The notes under the pieces: generated by a model
The model's input: only the letters and a program-made list of their open reading frames with translations
Database searches by the model: none
What the model was told of the DNA's origin: nothing
Translations under genes and position numbers: made by a program
NCBI RefSeq assembly: GCF_014172405.1
Contig: NZ_WNXC01000001.1
Location: 1,488,001 to 1,552,000 of the forward strand
From: Pedobacter gandavensis
Lineage (GTDB): Bacteria > Bacteroidota > Bacteroidia > Sphingobacteriales > Sphingobacteriaceae
DNA: 64,000 nucleotides
Direction of reading: 5' to 3'
In this document: piece by piece, positions 36,428 to 45,823 of the stretch
How the letters are laid out: every line of letters starts with the position of its first letter
Numbering within the stretch: position 1 is the stretch's first letter

Positions 36428-37015
36428 CTATAGGAACGGAAAAAGAACAGACAGATTGGTGGTAGGTAGTTTAACTCTTAAAATTTTCAACGAGCGCTGC
36501 AGATTGGTTTTCACTGTATTCTCTGGAATCCCTAAATACTCCGAGATCTCTTTACGGTTCATAGATTTCTTTCTGCTGAGCTCAAACACCACCCTTAATT
36601 TCTCAGGGAGCGCAGCAATTTCTTTTTCAATCAAAGTGGACAGGTCGTTATGGCGAACTAAATGATCTGTATTGTTTTGTGTATTATTTAAATACTTCCC
36701 AAAATTCTCAATATACTTCCTGGATACCTGTTGATGTTTGAAGTGATCCAGTATCTTGTTTTTAACTACCTGTACTAAATAGGCTTCGAGGATTCCCTCT
36801 ATGATGAGCATAGCCCGCTTCTCCCAAATATTGGCAAATGTATCGTGGACTAAATCTCGCGCCTGCTCTTTATCATCCAGTCGCCTGTAGGCAAATGAGA
36901 ACAACAAAGTGTGATAGCGGTTTACCATCTCAGTGAAAGCAATCGCATTGCTTTCTTTCAATAAAAGGACAAGTTGACTGTCGGGAAGTTCAGTATAATC
37001 AGCTCTTAATGCCAT
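36428..37015 (-). CDS. ECF-type RNA polymerase sigma-70 factor
   Basis: The 195-residue protein has region 2 at about 30-70 (MVNRYHTLLFSFAYRRLDDKEQARDLVHDTFANIWEKR) and region 4 at about 132-182 (LPEKLRVVFELSRKKSMNRKEISEYLGIPENTVKTNLQRSLKILR). This is the Bacteroidota ECF group paired with FecR proteins. It should direct RNA polymerase to the fecR and susC promoters after signal relay by SusC and FecR. Upstream, a 13-base perfect inverted repeat TTGTATTTTACAA occurs at 37069-37081. Confidence 0.93.
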   Translation of the reverse strand: MALRADYTELPDSQLVLLLKESNAIAFTEMVNRYHTLLFSFAYRRLDDKEQARDLVHDTFANIWEKRAMLIIEGILEAYLVQVVKNKILDHFKHQQVSRKYIENFGKYLNNTQNNTDHLVRHNDLSTLIEKEIAALPEKLRVVFELSRKKSMNRKEISEYLGIPENTVKTNLQRSLKILRVKLPTTNLSVLFPFL

Positions 37016-38030
37016 ATAATTTAACCTAGAAATATCGATTATCGGGGTTTACAATTATTACGCCCCTTTTGTATTTTACAACTCTTGGTTTTTATTCATT
37101 TTATTCATTATAAATGCGTTTTTGATCAAAGTTTTTTCTCAAGGCCTCCTGACAGTCATTTTAAAGGAAAATCGCTGAAAGGAAGAAATCAAATCATCAT
37201 AAAAAAAGAGCAAACAGCTATAATTAAGAGGATTATGCCTGTTTTTAGCATCTACGTAATCTAAACGAGTTCGGTTTTGTCTAGGGTAAATGTTTTTTTG
37301 AATCCTCTAGACACAAAACACAGATAACTAAGACATTAACATCGTTTAATAGGAATAAAACACTGTTTTCAGGCTTTTTCTATGGAGGTTTAAGGCATCT
37401 GGACGATAAGTAACAACGGACGAGTTTTTTATACATAATTGACAATTTTTACTGTTTTTTTTACATAGGTTTCAAGTTGTATTTAACAACTTGTTTGAGC
37501 TTAAAACAAAGGATTAACGGGCTTAAAAAACAGCATAACAGATCCTAAAAATCGGCGCAAAACCACAACATAGAACCGACTAATTATCAAAACAATTCAA
37601 ACAAAAACCATTAATCAAAATAGTAGTAGGAATAAAATAATTGTGCAAGGTTTTTTTTAGGAAAAATGGTTTTAAAACTGGTTTTGGCAACAGCGCGAAT
37701 TCTTTCCAAAAAGGTGCTGGAATTCAACAACACAAACTGGATTTAGGAAGCCATTATTCGGGTGATAAAAAAAGAAAAGCTAGATGTTTTCTCGATAGGT
37801 AATATAACCACAATAGTCGGGCTAACAAAAATATTAGATGATTAATAAAGAAAAAAATAAGATATTATTCAACACTCCTTTCTCCTATGGAAAATAAGAC
37901 CACAACCCATCTCAAATTACAATAGGATTAACTAATTAATATTCGTTAATTAGGTAAACTTAAATTAGTTGAAGAACTTGACTCAGCAATTCAAACTAAC
38001 TCAATGTAACTACCAATCAATTCATCTTAT
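37016..38030. other. Long AT-rich gene-free region
   Basis: About 1 kb separates the sigma factor gene from the next TlpA-like gene. I found no open reading frame with protein-like composition. The visible structures are an inverted repeat TTGTATTTTACAA at 37069-37081, a TGTCTAG/CTAGACA pair near 37277-37313, and an 8-base dyad CTAATTAA/TTAATTAG at 37932-37953, about 78 bases before the TlpA-like gene. It could hold long leaders, a small RNA or a decayed gene. Confidence 0.6.
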
Positions 38031-39275
38031 ATGAAGTTATTCCTAACACTCTTCTTTGCACAGGTATTATTTACTTTCAATCTATTTGCTGACACTTTTA
38101 CTTTAAAAGGCAAAGTAACCGGATCTGAAACTTTCAATTATGCCTATGTTTTTAACAATTCCTACAAACTACTTGACAAGGCCAAAATTGTTGATGGCTC
38201 CTACTCATTTAATGGAGAAATTGATTACAAACAGCGATTTGGCCAAATACCATATGCAATCATACTTTTAGAAAAAAATCCGCTTAGCACTGTTGAGCTA
38301 GAAAATTTAAATCTCCTGTCAAGGAGGGATCATGATATTTGTAGGGTATTAATGGAGAAAAACATCAACTTACTTTACAATACTGATCAGAAAACATTCT
38401 CCCTTTCTGGTGGAGAGTTAAATGAAGTACAAAATCTTTTTGAAAACGCGCTGGCCAATTTCAGAAATAAAAGAGATAGTATTTACCTGGCCATAGATAA
38501 AACAGACCTCCCTAAAAAAGAAGATAAAAAGTCATTAGAGACGCAAAGGTTGTACACCCAAACGATGTATGGATTTATTAATATTATTAAAAAACATCCA
38601 GATTCAAGAGCAGCCGTGTTTAATTTCCCATCCGTCATCTACAATAATGGAATATCGGGCATGGAAGTTTTAGATGCTTTCAGTCTTTTCTCCCCCTCAA
38701 TAGTAAATTCAGAATTTGGCCAATATGTTTTTAAAGATGTGAAGGATAAAATTCGCTCAGAAGAACTCATGGCCAAGCCAGCTTATATCGTAGGCATGAA
38801 AATGCCTGCCTTTTCACTCAAAAACGAAAGAGACAATTTGTTGAAAGGAGAATTCCAACCTGCAAAATACACCTTAATTGATTTCTGGGCAACCTGGTGC
38901 GGCCCTTGTCGTAAAGAGACTCCTAATATCATTAAAGCATTTACAGCCTATCATCGGGAAGGCTTTAATGTGATGACCATCTCCATCGATGATGAGAAAG
39001 ATAAGTCAAAATGGATCGAAGCACTAAAAACTGATCACATGGATAAATTCACTAATCTTTTTAATGGTGGTGATTTAAGTGGTCTCGGCAGGGAGTTAAA
39101 GATAGTAAGCATCCCTACAAATTACCTGGTGGATGGCGACGGCATTATTGTGGCAACAAACTTGCGGGGTGATATGCTCCTAAAGAAACTTCAAGAACTG
39201 ATACCAATCCATACCTCATCAACTAAAGAAGAACAAATGGCCAAGCCCAACTATATCGACACAAATGAAAAGTAA
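38031..39275 (+). CDS. TlpA-like thioredoxin-family protein with CGPC active site
   Basis: The 414-residue protein has a signal peptide (MKLFLTLFFAQVLFTFNLFADT). A DUF4369-like N-terminal domain (about 24-130) and a helical spacer precede a thioredoxin domain with WATWC290GPC293RKE. It continues with the usual cis-proline region (VSIPTNYLVDGDG). It is exported and most likely reduces or isomerises disulphides in the periplasm or on the outer membrane. It differs from the product of 28394-29842 in the active site (CGPC against CPGC), and it lies alone on the plus strand rather than next to SusC/SusD. Confidence 0.88.
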   Translation: MKLFLTLFFAQVLFTFNLFADTFTLKGKVTGSETFNYAYVFNNSYKLLDKAKIVDGSYSFNGEIDYKQRFGQIPYAIILLEKNPLSTVELENLNLLSRRDHDICRVLMEKNINLLYNTDQKTFSLSGGELNEVQNLFENALANFRNKRDSIYLAIDKTDLPKKEDKKSLETQRLYTQTMYGFINIIKKHPDSRAAVFNFPSVIYNNGISGMEVLDAFSLFSPSIVNSEFGQYVFKDVKDKIRSEELMAKPAYIVGMKMPAFSLKNERDNLLKGEFQPAKYTLIDFWATWCGPCRKETPNIIKAFTAYHREGFNVMTISIDDEKDKSKWIEALKTDHMDKFTNLFNGGDLSGLGRELKIVSIPTNYLVDGDGIIVATNLRGDMLLKKLQELIPIHTSSTKEEQMAKPNYIDTNEK

Positions 39276-39439
39276 GTCATTTTAAAATTCATCACCTAAA
39301 ATAAATTTAGTGCTGGACAAACAACAATTGCTTTTAAGCAACAAATAAGAACATTCGCATTTTTTTTACGTTAATTTGCGTTAACAATTTTAACACTATT
39401 TAACACGAACTGTTTTACGTTTTTTTGATCTTTACATCC

Positions 39440-41914
39440 ATGTTTAAAGAAATTCGCAATAAGTATATTCGCTACATTAGCATATTCCTATATTGTATAA
39501 TTATATTCTTCTGTGCACTGCAGCTCAACTTTTTATGGCTATTTGGGTACTCCCCATCTTATAAAGACATCAAAGCACCTACGCAAAGTGTAGGCTCTGA
39601 ACTCTATACTTCAGATGGTAAGTTGATCGGCCGCTATTATAAAGAGAACCGTACTCCGGTCAGCTTTAAAGAAATCTCCCCGAGCGTGATTGAGGCCTTA
39701 ATTGCGACAGAAGATGTTCGTTTTTATAGTCACATGGGTATAGATTTTCGTTCACTATTGTCTAGCGGACTCTCAACTGCTACCGGTGATAAACGTGGTG
39801 CCAGTACGATCACACAACAATTAGCCAAAAACTTATATAGAACCAGATACAACAAGTCACAAGGCGTTATTAAACATATTCCTGTAGTACGTACCATCGT
39901 ATCCAAGTTAAAAGAATGGATGACTGCCGTAAAACTTGAATCCAACTATTCTAAAGATGACATCATCACGATGTACCTCAATACCGTATCCTTTGGTAAC
40001 AATGCTTTCGGTATCAAGACAGCGGCAAGGGTTTATTTTGATAAAGGCCCGAACGATCTTCAAGTTCCTGAATCTGCATTACTCGTAGGTATGTTAAAAG
40101 GAACCTCTGTTTATAACCCAATAAAAAATCATGAAAAGGCACTGGAACGTAGAAATGTGGTGCTGGCTCAAATGAATAAATACAACTACATCACAAAAGA
40201 TCAATTAAACACTTACAAAAACACGCCGATACAATTAAAAGTTGGTAGTGTAGATGATGGAAGTGACGGTGATTCTTATTTACGTGCTGCAGTAGATAAA
40301 TACCTGGAGAAATGGGCGGATGATAATGATTATGACCTTTATGAAGATGGTTTAAAGATCTACACCACCATCGACTCAAAACTGCAGAAATATGCTGAGG
40401 AAGCTGTTGCTGATCAAATGAAAATCATCCAAAAGAGATTTTACAGCGTCTGGGGAAATGAAGATCCTTGGCAGGATTCTGAAAAGAAAAAAGTAGACTA
40501 CCCGGATCGCGCCATGCGCAAATTACCGGTATATGCAATGCTAGAAAAGAAATACAGCAATACCCCGGACTCTATCAAAGCGTATTTCAACAAAAAGAAA
40601 AAGATGAAAATCTTTACCTGGAAAGGTGATCGTGATACGCTTTTCTCTACCATGGACTCTATCCGCTACTACGGAAAAATCATGAACGCAGGAATGATGA
40701 CCATGGATCCTTTCAGTGGCAAGATTAAAGTTTGGGTGGGTGGTATTGACCATAAGTTTTTCAAATATGACCACGTCAACCAAAGTAAAAGACAAGCAGG
40801 TTCCACCTTTAAGCCTTTTGCTTACTTGGCAGCTCTGGAAGCAGGAATGAGTCCTTGCGATAAGTTCACTGATAAGCCCGTTAAAATCGCTTACCAGGAA
40901 AAAGGAAAAACAGAATATTGGGAACCTAAAAATGCAGATTGGAATTATAGCTACAGAGAAATGTCCCTTCGTTGGGCCATGGGTAAATCTGTAAATACCA
41001 TTACCGCTCAGGTAACTGAAGCCGTAGGTGCTGATAATGTAGTCAAATGGGCAAAAGAATGTGGGATAGAAAGCCCACTGCAAGCAGTGCCTTCAGTAAG
41101 TCTGGGTCCAAACGATGTATCCGTTTATGAAATGGTTAGGGCTTACAGTACCTTTTTAAATGAAGGCGTGAGAACAGATCCAATTTTAGTGGAGAAAATC
41201 ACCGATCAGGATGACAATGTAATTGAAGACTTTAAAGCGAAAACAAAAAGAGTGCTTTCTGAAGAGATTGCATGGCTGATGTTATACATGCTTCGTGGAG
41301 GTATGGAAGAACCAGGTGGTACTTCTCAAGCACTTTGGGAATGGGACCTTTGGAAAAAAGGCAACCAGATTGGTGGAAAAACAGGTACTTCTTCTGATTA
41401 TGTGGATGCCTGGTATATGGGCGTAACAAAAGACCTCGTAACGGGTGTTTGGGTAGGTTGTGATGAACGTACCGCTCACTTTAACAATGGTGCTACAGGA
41501 GAAGGCTCCAGAACAGCATTGCCAATCTTTGCTAAGTTCATGGAGAAAGTATACCATGATCCAAGTACAGGTTATACCTACGGCCCTTTCCCGAAAGCGA
41601 AAGTTAAAATTACGAGGCAGATTGATTGCCCTAGTCCGAGGGTAAGAGTAGATACTTCAAGCACTGATAGTCTTGCTGTAGATTCAACCAGTACAGATGT
41701 TCCAATAGCTGATGACCAACAACCAGTATTAAAGGAAGAGGAAATCGTCAAAACTGAAGAAAAGAAAACTCCAGAACCTATAAAACAACCCGCTGCTGAA
41801 GTTCCTTTAACCAGAAAGGAAAAAAGAGAACTGAGAAAAAAAGAGCGTGAAGAAGAAAAGGAAAGAGAACGAATCAAAAAAGAACAAGAGAAGAATAAAC
41901 CGCTGGGGAAATAA
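39440..41914 (+). CDS. Class A penicillin-binding protein (PBP1a-type transglycosylase/transpeptidase)
   Basis: I prefer the ATG at 39440 (MFKEIRNKYIRY) over the TTG 15 bases upstream. The 824-residue protein has one membrane anchor (about 12-32), a GT51 transglycosylase domain with ATEDVRFYSHMG and STITQQLAKNLY, and a transpeptidase domain with S455TFK458, GKSVNT and K647TGTS651. It polymerises and cross-links peptidoglycan. The last 75 or so residues are a proline-, lysine- and glutamate-rich low-complexity tail, ending in a long charged helix, which is not part of the catalytic domains. A terminator follows. Confidence 0.95.
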   Translation: MFKEIRNKYIRYISIFLYCIIIFFCALQLNFLWLFGYSPSYKDIKAPTQSVGSELYTSDGKLIGRYYKENRTPVSFKEISPSVIEALIATEDVRFYSHMGIDFRSLLSSGLSTATGDKRGASTITQQLAKNLYRTRYNKSQGVIKHIPVVRTIVSKLKEWMTAVKLESNYSKDDIITMYLNTVSFGNNAFGIKTAARVYFDKGPNDLQVPESALLVGMLKGTSVYNPIKNHEKALERRNVVLAQMNKYNYITKDQLNTYKNTPIQLKVGSVDDGSDGDSYLRAAVDKYLEKWADDNDYDLYEDGLKIYTTIDSKLQKYAEEAVADQMKIIQKRFYSVWGNEDPWQDSEKKKVDYPDRAMRKLPVYAMLEKKYSNTPDSIKAYFNKKKKMKIFTWKGDRDTLFSTMDSIRYYGKIMNAGMMTMDPFSGKIKVWVGGIDHKFFKYDHVNQSKRQAGSTFKPFAYLAALEAGMSPCDKFTDKPVKIAYQEKGKTEYWEPKNADWNYSYREMSLRWAMGKSVNTITAQVTEAVGADNVVKWAKECGIESPLQAVPSVSLGPNDVSVYEMVRAYSTFLNEGVRTDPILVEKITDQDDNVIEDFKAKTKRVLSEEIAWLMLYMLRGGMEEPGGTSQALWEWDLWKKGNQIGGKTGTSSDYVDAWYMGVTKDLVTGVWVGCDERTAHFNNGATGEGSRTALPIFAKFMEKVYHDPSTGYTYGPFPKAKVKITRQIDCPSPRVRVDTSSTDSLAVDSTSTDVPIADDQQPVLKEEEIVKTEEKKTPEPIKQPAAEVPLTRKEKRELRKKEREEEKERERIKKEQEKNKPLGK

Positions 41915-41943
41915 CCTCAGCGAACTTTATAGACTTTAAATAT

Positions 41944-41985
41944 TGTCTTATGAAATATGCTGAAACCAGCTTATTTCATAAGACA
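41944..41985 (+). terminator. Terminator after the penicillin-binding protein gene
   Basis: Arms 41944-41957 and 41972-41985 are perfectly complementary over 14 bases, with five T bases following. It lies about 30 bases after the stop codon. Confidence 0.88.
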
Positions 41986-42035
41986 TTTTTGTATAACAGG
42001 TTGTCCAGAAATAACGACATAGTGTATCGCTAAGA

Positions 42036-42386
42036 CTAAGACATAGTCTGAAATGGCAGTTTCACCTGATTAACCAAGGGCTTACTGCTGAGGATGTGTT
42101 CAAAATCCAAACCGATCGTCAGGTCTATCCAATTTGGATTACAGGCCCTTACCATCCGCTCCTTCTGCATTCTTGTAAAACGACTGATCACTTTAAACCT
42201 TCCCAGTGCCTGGGCCTCAGTCTTGAATTCTTCGAAATATACCAACCTCGTGAGCTGCTGCCCACAATCAAAAAACAGATTTGGCATCTGCTTATAAAAA
42301 TCAAGCGTTTTCATTAGATCAGAGCTTATTCCAACATGTAAACTCTTGCGGTTTCTATCGGTTACGATATATACAAATTTCTTCAT
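42036..42386 (-). CDS. GIY-YIG domain protein with altered catalytic residues
   Basis: The 116-residue protein keeps the GIY-YIG fold signs: YIVTDRNRKSLHVGISSDL at the start, LTRLVYFEEFKTEAQALGRFK in the middle, and NPNWIDLT near the end. The usual catalytic arginine in the DLxxRxxxH segment is replaced (DLMKTLDFYK), and the glutamate of the REK motif is F in GRFK. It is therefore likely to bind nucleic acid without cutting it, or to act by another residue set. It stands alone and is transcribed toward the PBP gene. Confidence 0.72.
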   Translation of the reverse strand: MKKFVYIVTDRNRKSLHVGISSDLMKTLDFYKQMPNLFFDCGQQLTRLVYFEEFKTEAQALGRFKVISRFTRMQKERMVRACNPNWIDLTIGLDFEHILSSKPLVNQVKLPFQTMS

Positions 42387-42520
42387 GACTGTAGGTTTAA
42401 ATGATACAAACTAATTAAGTTAGTATAGCGCTTGGTGATTCAAATTAATATTACTAACTTTATTGGTACAATAATACTAACAATATTAGTAAAAACAAAT
42501 AAATACTAAACTTTTATTTT

Positions 42521-43297
42521 ATGTCAAATATCTCCCCTAACCTAAAATACCTTAGAAAGAAAAAAGGCCTCACACAGCAACAATTCGCTGATGCTATGGG
42601 GATTAAGAGATCACTTATCGGCGCATATGAGGAAGACCGCGCAGAACCTAAATATGATTTGCTAAAAAAAATAGCAGAATACTATGAACTAACCATAGAT
42701 GAATTTATTAACGAAACGATAAACGATAGCTGGAAACCGAAGCTAAAAAGCCAGGGATCTAATCTAAGAATACTCAGTATCTCGGTAGATAAAGACGATA
42801 AAGAGAACATAGAAATGGTACCGGTAAAAGCAAGTGCAGGTTACCTGAATGGATTCTCTGACCCAGAATACATCAAAGAATTGCCAAAATTCCAACTGCC
42901 ACTACCCTTCTTAAAGCAAGGTACTTTCAGAGCTTTTGAGATCTTGGGAGATTCCATGTTACCGATCCAATCCGGAAGTATCATCCTTGCGGAATATCTG
43001 GAGAATTGGAACGATATTAAAGTGGGAGAAACCTATATCGTCATCAGCAAAAGTGAAGGGGTAGTCTACAAAAGAGCAGGCAATAAATTTAAAGAGAACA
43101 AAGAACTGAAGTTAGTCTCTGACAATAAGCTGTACGATCCGTACACCATTTCTTCGGATGATATCCTGGAAATATGGAAAGCAAAAGCATTTATCTCTTC
43201 TGCTTTGCCAGAGCCAACACCAGAACCAAGCATAGAAACCTTAAGCAGCATGATGGCACAAATGCAGAAATCGATTTCTCAGCTCAATAAAAACTAA
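42521..43297 (+). CDS. XRE-type repressor with S24 (LexA-like) peptidase domain
   Basis: The 258-residue protein joins an N-terminal XRE helix-turn-helix (about 8-62; LRKKKGLTQQQFADAMGIKRSLIGAYEEDRAEP) to a LexA/UmuD-like S24 domain. The catalytic serine is S145 in GDSML and the lysine is K184 in VVYKR. A possible self-cleavage site is A106-G107 in SAGYLNG. The complete dyad suggests an autocleavable repressor that responds to DNA damage or stress. The last 30 residues form a Met/Gln-rich helix. It is transcribed divergently from the GIY-YIG gene. Confidence 0.88.
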   Translation: MSNISPNLKYLRKKKGLTQQQFADAMGIKRSLIGAYEEDRAEPKYDLLKKIAEYYELTIDEFINETINDSWKPKLKSQGSNLRILSISVDKDDKENIEMVPVKASAGYLNGFSDPEYIKELPKFQLPLPFLKQGTFRAFEILGDSMLPIQSGSIILAEYLENWNDIKVGETYIVISKSEGVVYKRAGNKFKENKELKLVSDNKLYDPYTISSDDILEIWKAKAFISSALPEPTPEPSIETLSSMMAQMQKSISQLNKN

Positions 43298-43327
43298 AAT
43301 ACCGCGCTAAAAACATTAAAAAAACCA

Positions 43328-43362
43328 AATAAAGAAAGCAGGTTCCTCCTGCTTTCTTTATT
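43328..43362. terminator. Hairpin between the S24 repressor gene and bioF
   Basis: Arms 43328-43342 and 43348-43362 pair perfectly over 15 bases with a 5-base loop and end in a T-run. The bioF start codon is only 8 bases further on. It terminates the repressor transcript. Any bioF message starting upstream would carry this hairpin at its start codon. Confidence 0.88.
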
Positions 43363-43370
43363 TTTGGGCG

Positions 43371-44495
43371 ATGAACAAAACCTGGCAGTTTATATTGCAC
43401 AAGTTACAGGATAGAAAGGAAAAAGGATCTTTGAGAAAATTATCCAGTACTCCTTATCCTATCGACTTCTGCTCAAACGATTATTTGGGTTTTTCCAGGT
43501 CAGCCGAGCTGCAAGAAAATATCGCAGCTACCCTTAGCCAGATCCCACACTCAGCCATCGGCTCTGGTGGCTCAAGATTACTCAGTGGCAATCATGCCTA
43601 TACAGAAGAAACCGAATCATTTATTGCTGATTTCCACCAGGCAGAAAGCGGATTGATTTTTAATTCTGGTTATGATGCCAACGTTGGACTGATTTCCAGT
43701 TTAGCGCAGCGTGGAGATACCATCATCTCCGATGAACTGATACATGCCAGTATGATTGATGGTGCACGCCTCAGTCACGCCAACCGATACACTTTTAAAC
43801 ACAATAACATAGAAGCCCTGGAAGCTAAACTCAAACTGGCTACCGGACATATTTATGTCCTTGTAGAAAGTGTGTATTCTATGGATGGTGACCTCGCCCC
43901 CCTTCAGGAAATCAATGCTTGCTGTAAGAAATATGAAGCCAACCTCATCGTAGATGAAGCGCATGCAATCGGTATTTTTGGTGCTTATGGAAGAGGAAGA
44001 GTGCAAGAACTTGGTCTGGAAAAGGAGGTTTTCGCACGCGTGGTTACCTTTGGAAAAGCACTCGGTTGTCATGGCGCAATTGTCTTAGGAAATGCCCCAT
44101 TAAAGGAATACCTGATCAATTACGCACGCTCCTTTATTTATACCACCGCAGCACCACTCCATAGTATCGTAAGTATCAACTGCGCGTATCAGCTCCTTGC
44201 CTCAGCAGACCATACGCCATGGATTCAGCAAACCGTCGCGCAATATAGCAATGCGCTAAAATCCGCTGGCTACAGAGGTCTAACGAGCCAAAGTACCATT
44301 CAAACGATCCGCTACCAAAGTAATACTTCGGCAAAAAATGCAGCTCATAGCCTGCAGCAAAAAGGATTTGATATCCGTGCGATTGTGAGTCCGACAGTTC
44401 CAATAGGAACCGAAAGATTGAGGATTTGCCTGCATACCTATAATACAGAAGAAGAAATTAACGCCCTGATCCAATCGTTGGTCTTATTAAAATAA
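43371..44495 (+). CDS. bioF: 8-amino-7-oxononanoate synthase
   Basis: The 374-residue PLP enzyme of the alpha-oxoamine synthase family joins pimeloyl thioester and alanine to give 8-amino-7-oxononanoate in biotin synthesis. It shows FCSNDYLGFS, the GSGGSRLLSGN segment, VESVYSMDGD, DEAHAIGIFG and the PLP lysine K229 in FGKALGC. Length is typical of BioF and it is followed at once by bioD (one base between), which favours BioF over Kbl. The start lies right behind a terminator hairpin and a TATTTTTG sequence resembling the Bacteroidota -7 element (43359-43366). Confidence 0.92.
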   Translation: MNKTWQFILHKLQDRKEKGSLRKLSSTPYPIDFCSNDYLGFSRSAELQENIAATLSQIPHSAIGSGGSRLLSGNHAYTEETESFIADFHQAESGLIFNSGYDANVGLISSLAQRGDTIISDELIHASMIDGARLSHANRYTFKHNNIEALEAKLKLATGHIYVLVESVYSMDGDLAPLQEINACCKKYEANLIVDEAHAIGIFGAYGRGRVQELGLEKEVFARVVTFGKALGCHGAIVLGNAPLKEYLINYARSFIYTTAAPLHSIVSINCAYQLLASADHTPWIQQTVAQYSNALKSAGYRGLTSQSTIQTIRYQSNTSAKNAAHSLQQKGFDIRAIVSPTVPIGTERLRICLHTYNTEEEINALIQSLVLLK

Positions 44496-44496
44496 C

Positions 44497-45108
44497 ATGA
44501 ATAATACGTATTTCATTACCGGAATTGGTACAGGCATCGGAAAAACGATTGTCAGTGCCATCCTTACCCAAAAGCTCCAGGCAGATTACTGGAAACCTAT
44601 ACAATCAGGAGATCTCGAACAAAGCGATAGCTTATCGATCAAAGATCTGATCAGCAATACAAAAACAATCATCCATCCGGAGCAATACCGGTTAACTCAG
44701 CCCTTATCGCCGCATTTATCCGCCAGACTCGATGGCATAACCATCCAAGCTTCTGCATTAATCGTACCTCAAACAGACAACCAGCTGATTATTGAAGGTG
44801 CAGGCGGATTAATGGTACCCCTCAATGAAAAGGAATTGATTCTAGACCTGATCCCTGTGTTAAAAGCAAAGGTGATCATCGTCTCTCAGAATTACCTGGG
44901 CAGCATCAACCATACTTTGCTGACATTAGAGGTATTGAAATCCAGAAATATAAAAGTGGAAGGAATTATTTTTAATGGCGAGGCGAATGCAGAATCTGAA
45001 AGCTATATCGCCAACTATACGGGGATCCCTATCCTTGGGAAAATTCCAAAACTGCTGAGTTTAGATCAACAGTCTATTGCGGAAGCCGGACAATTTATCC
45101 AGCTGTAA
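44497..45108 (+). CDS. bioD: Dethiobiotin synthetase
   Basis: The 203-residue protein has the P-loop GIGTGIGKT near residues 9-17, the biotin-pathway segment DYWKPIQSGD and the second conserved block EGAGGLMVPL. It forms the ureido ring of dethiobiotin from 7,8-diaminononanoate, CO2 and ATP. It starts one base after the bioF stop codon, so the two are coupled. The aminotransferase and biotin synthase genes (bioA, bioB) are not in the window. The shared terminator at 45125-45151 closes the operon. Confidence 0.92.
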   Translation: MNNTYFITGIGTGIGKTIVSAILTQKLQADYWKPIQSGDLEQSDSLSIKDLISNTKTIIHPEQYRLTQPLSPHLSARLDGITIQASALIVPQTDNQLIIEGAGGLMVPLNEKELILDLIPVLKAKVIIVSQNYLGSINHTLLTLEVLKSRNIKVEGIIFNGEANAESESYIANYTGIPILGKIPKLLSLDQQSIAEAGQFIQL

Positions 45109-45124
45109 AAATTATAAGCCAATA

Positions 45125-45151
45125 AAAAAGGGAGCTTTTGGCTCCCTTTTT
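45125..45151. terminator. Bidirectional terminator between bioD and rplT
   Basis: Arms 45125-45135 and 45141-45151 are perfectly complementary over 11 bases around a 5-base loop, with A and T runs on each side. It lies between two converging operons and can end both. Confidence 0.9.
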
Positions 45152-45175
45152 CTATGATTAAAATGATCGTTAGAT

Positions 45176-45520
45176 CTATTTTACTGCATCAATAACTGCT
45201 TTGAAAGCTGCTGGGTGATTCATAGCTAAATCAGCTAAAACTTTACGGTTTAAACCGATGTTTGCAGTCGCTAATTTACCGATCAATTGAGAGTAAGAAA
45301 TACCATGTTGACGAGCTCCAGCGTTGATACGTTGAATCCATAATCCACGGAATTCTCTTTTCTTAACTTTACGGTCACGGTATGCATATTGCAAACCTTT
45401 TTCTACCGTATTTTTAGCGATAGTGAAAACCTTACTTCTTGATCCCCAATAGCCTTTGGCCATATTAAGGACTTTTTTCCTTCTTCTTCTCGAAGCTACT
45501 GCGTTTACCGAACGTGGCAT
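45176..45520 (-). CDS. rplT: 50S ribosomal protein L20
   Basis: The 114-residue protein begins [16 protein letters not shown] and carries [43 protein letters not shown], the standard L20 pattern. It binds 23S rRNA during large-subunit assembly. It is the last gene of the thrS-infC-rpmI-rplT operon, 74 bases after rpmI. L20 represses this operon in other bacteria. I did not find a recognisable L20 target structure. Confidence 0.97.
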   Translation of the reverse strand: MPRSVNAVASRRRRKKVLNMAKGYWGSRSKVFTIAKNTVEKGLQYAYRDRKVKKREFRGLWIQRINAGARQHGISYSQLIGKLATANIGLNRKVLADLAMNHPAAFKAVIDAVK

Positions 45521-45594
45521 AGTGTGTTGTTTTTTGATAAACGGTGTTGCGTATTACAGCAAACTTACTACCGGGTACCTGGTTAAAAATTTAA

Positions 45595-45795
45595 TTATTT
45601 ACCGATGGCAAGCATACGCTTAACGTTGCCCATATCAGCTGCGGACACCATTGAAGTGTGACCCAAATTACGCTTACGTTTAGTCGACATCTTAGTTAAG
45701 ATGTGGCTTTTGTAGGCATTCTTCCTTGCAATTTTACCTGTTCCAGTAAGCTTAAAACGCTTTTTAGCACTGGAATTGGTTTTCATTTTTGGCAT
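45595..45795 (-). CDS. rpmI: 50S ribosomal protein L35
   Basis: The 66-residue basic protein [45 protein letters not shown] is a standard L35. It sits between infC and rplT in the order conserved across bacteria, 28 bases downstream of infC. Confidence 0.97.
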   Translation of the reverse strand: MPKMKTNSSAKKRFKLTGTGKIARKNAYKSHILTKMSTKRKRNLGHTSMVSAADMGNVKRMLAIGK

Positions 45796-45823
45796 AACCT
45801 GTGTTTATTAATATGTAATTTAT

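Noticed and set aside
40541..41083. Minus-strand frame of 180 codons inside the penicillin-binding protein gene
   Set aside because: It mirrors conserved catalytic regions of the PBP in the opposite frame and is a shadow of that gene.
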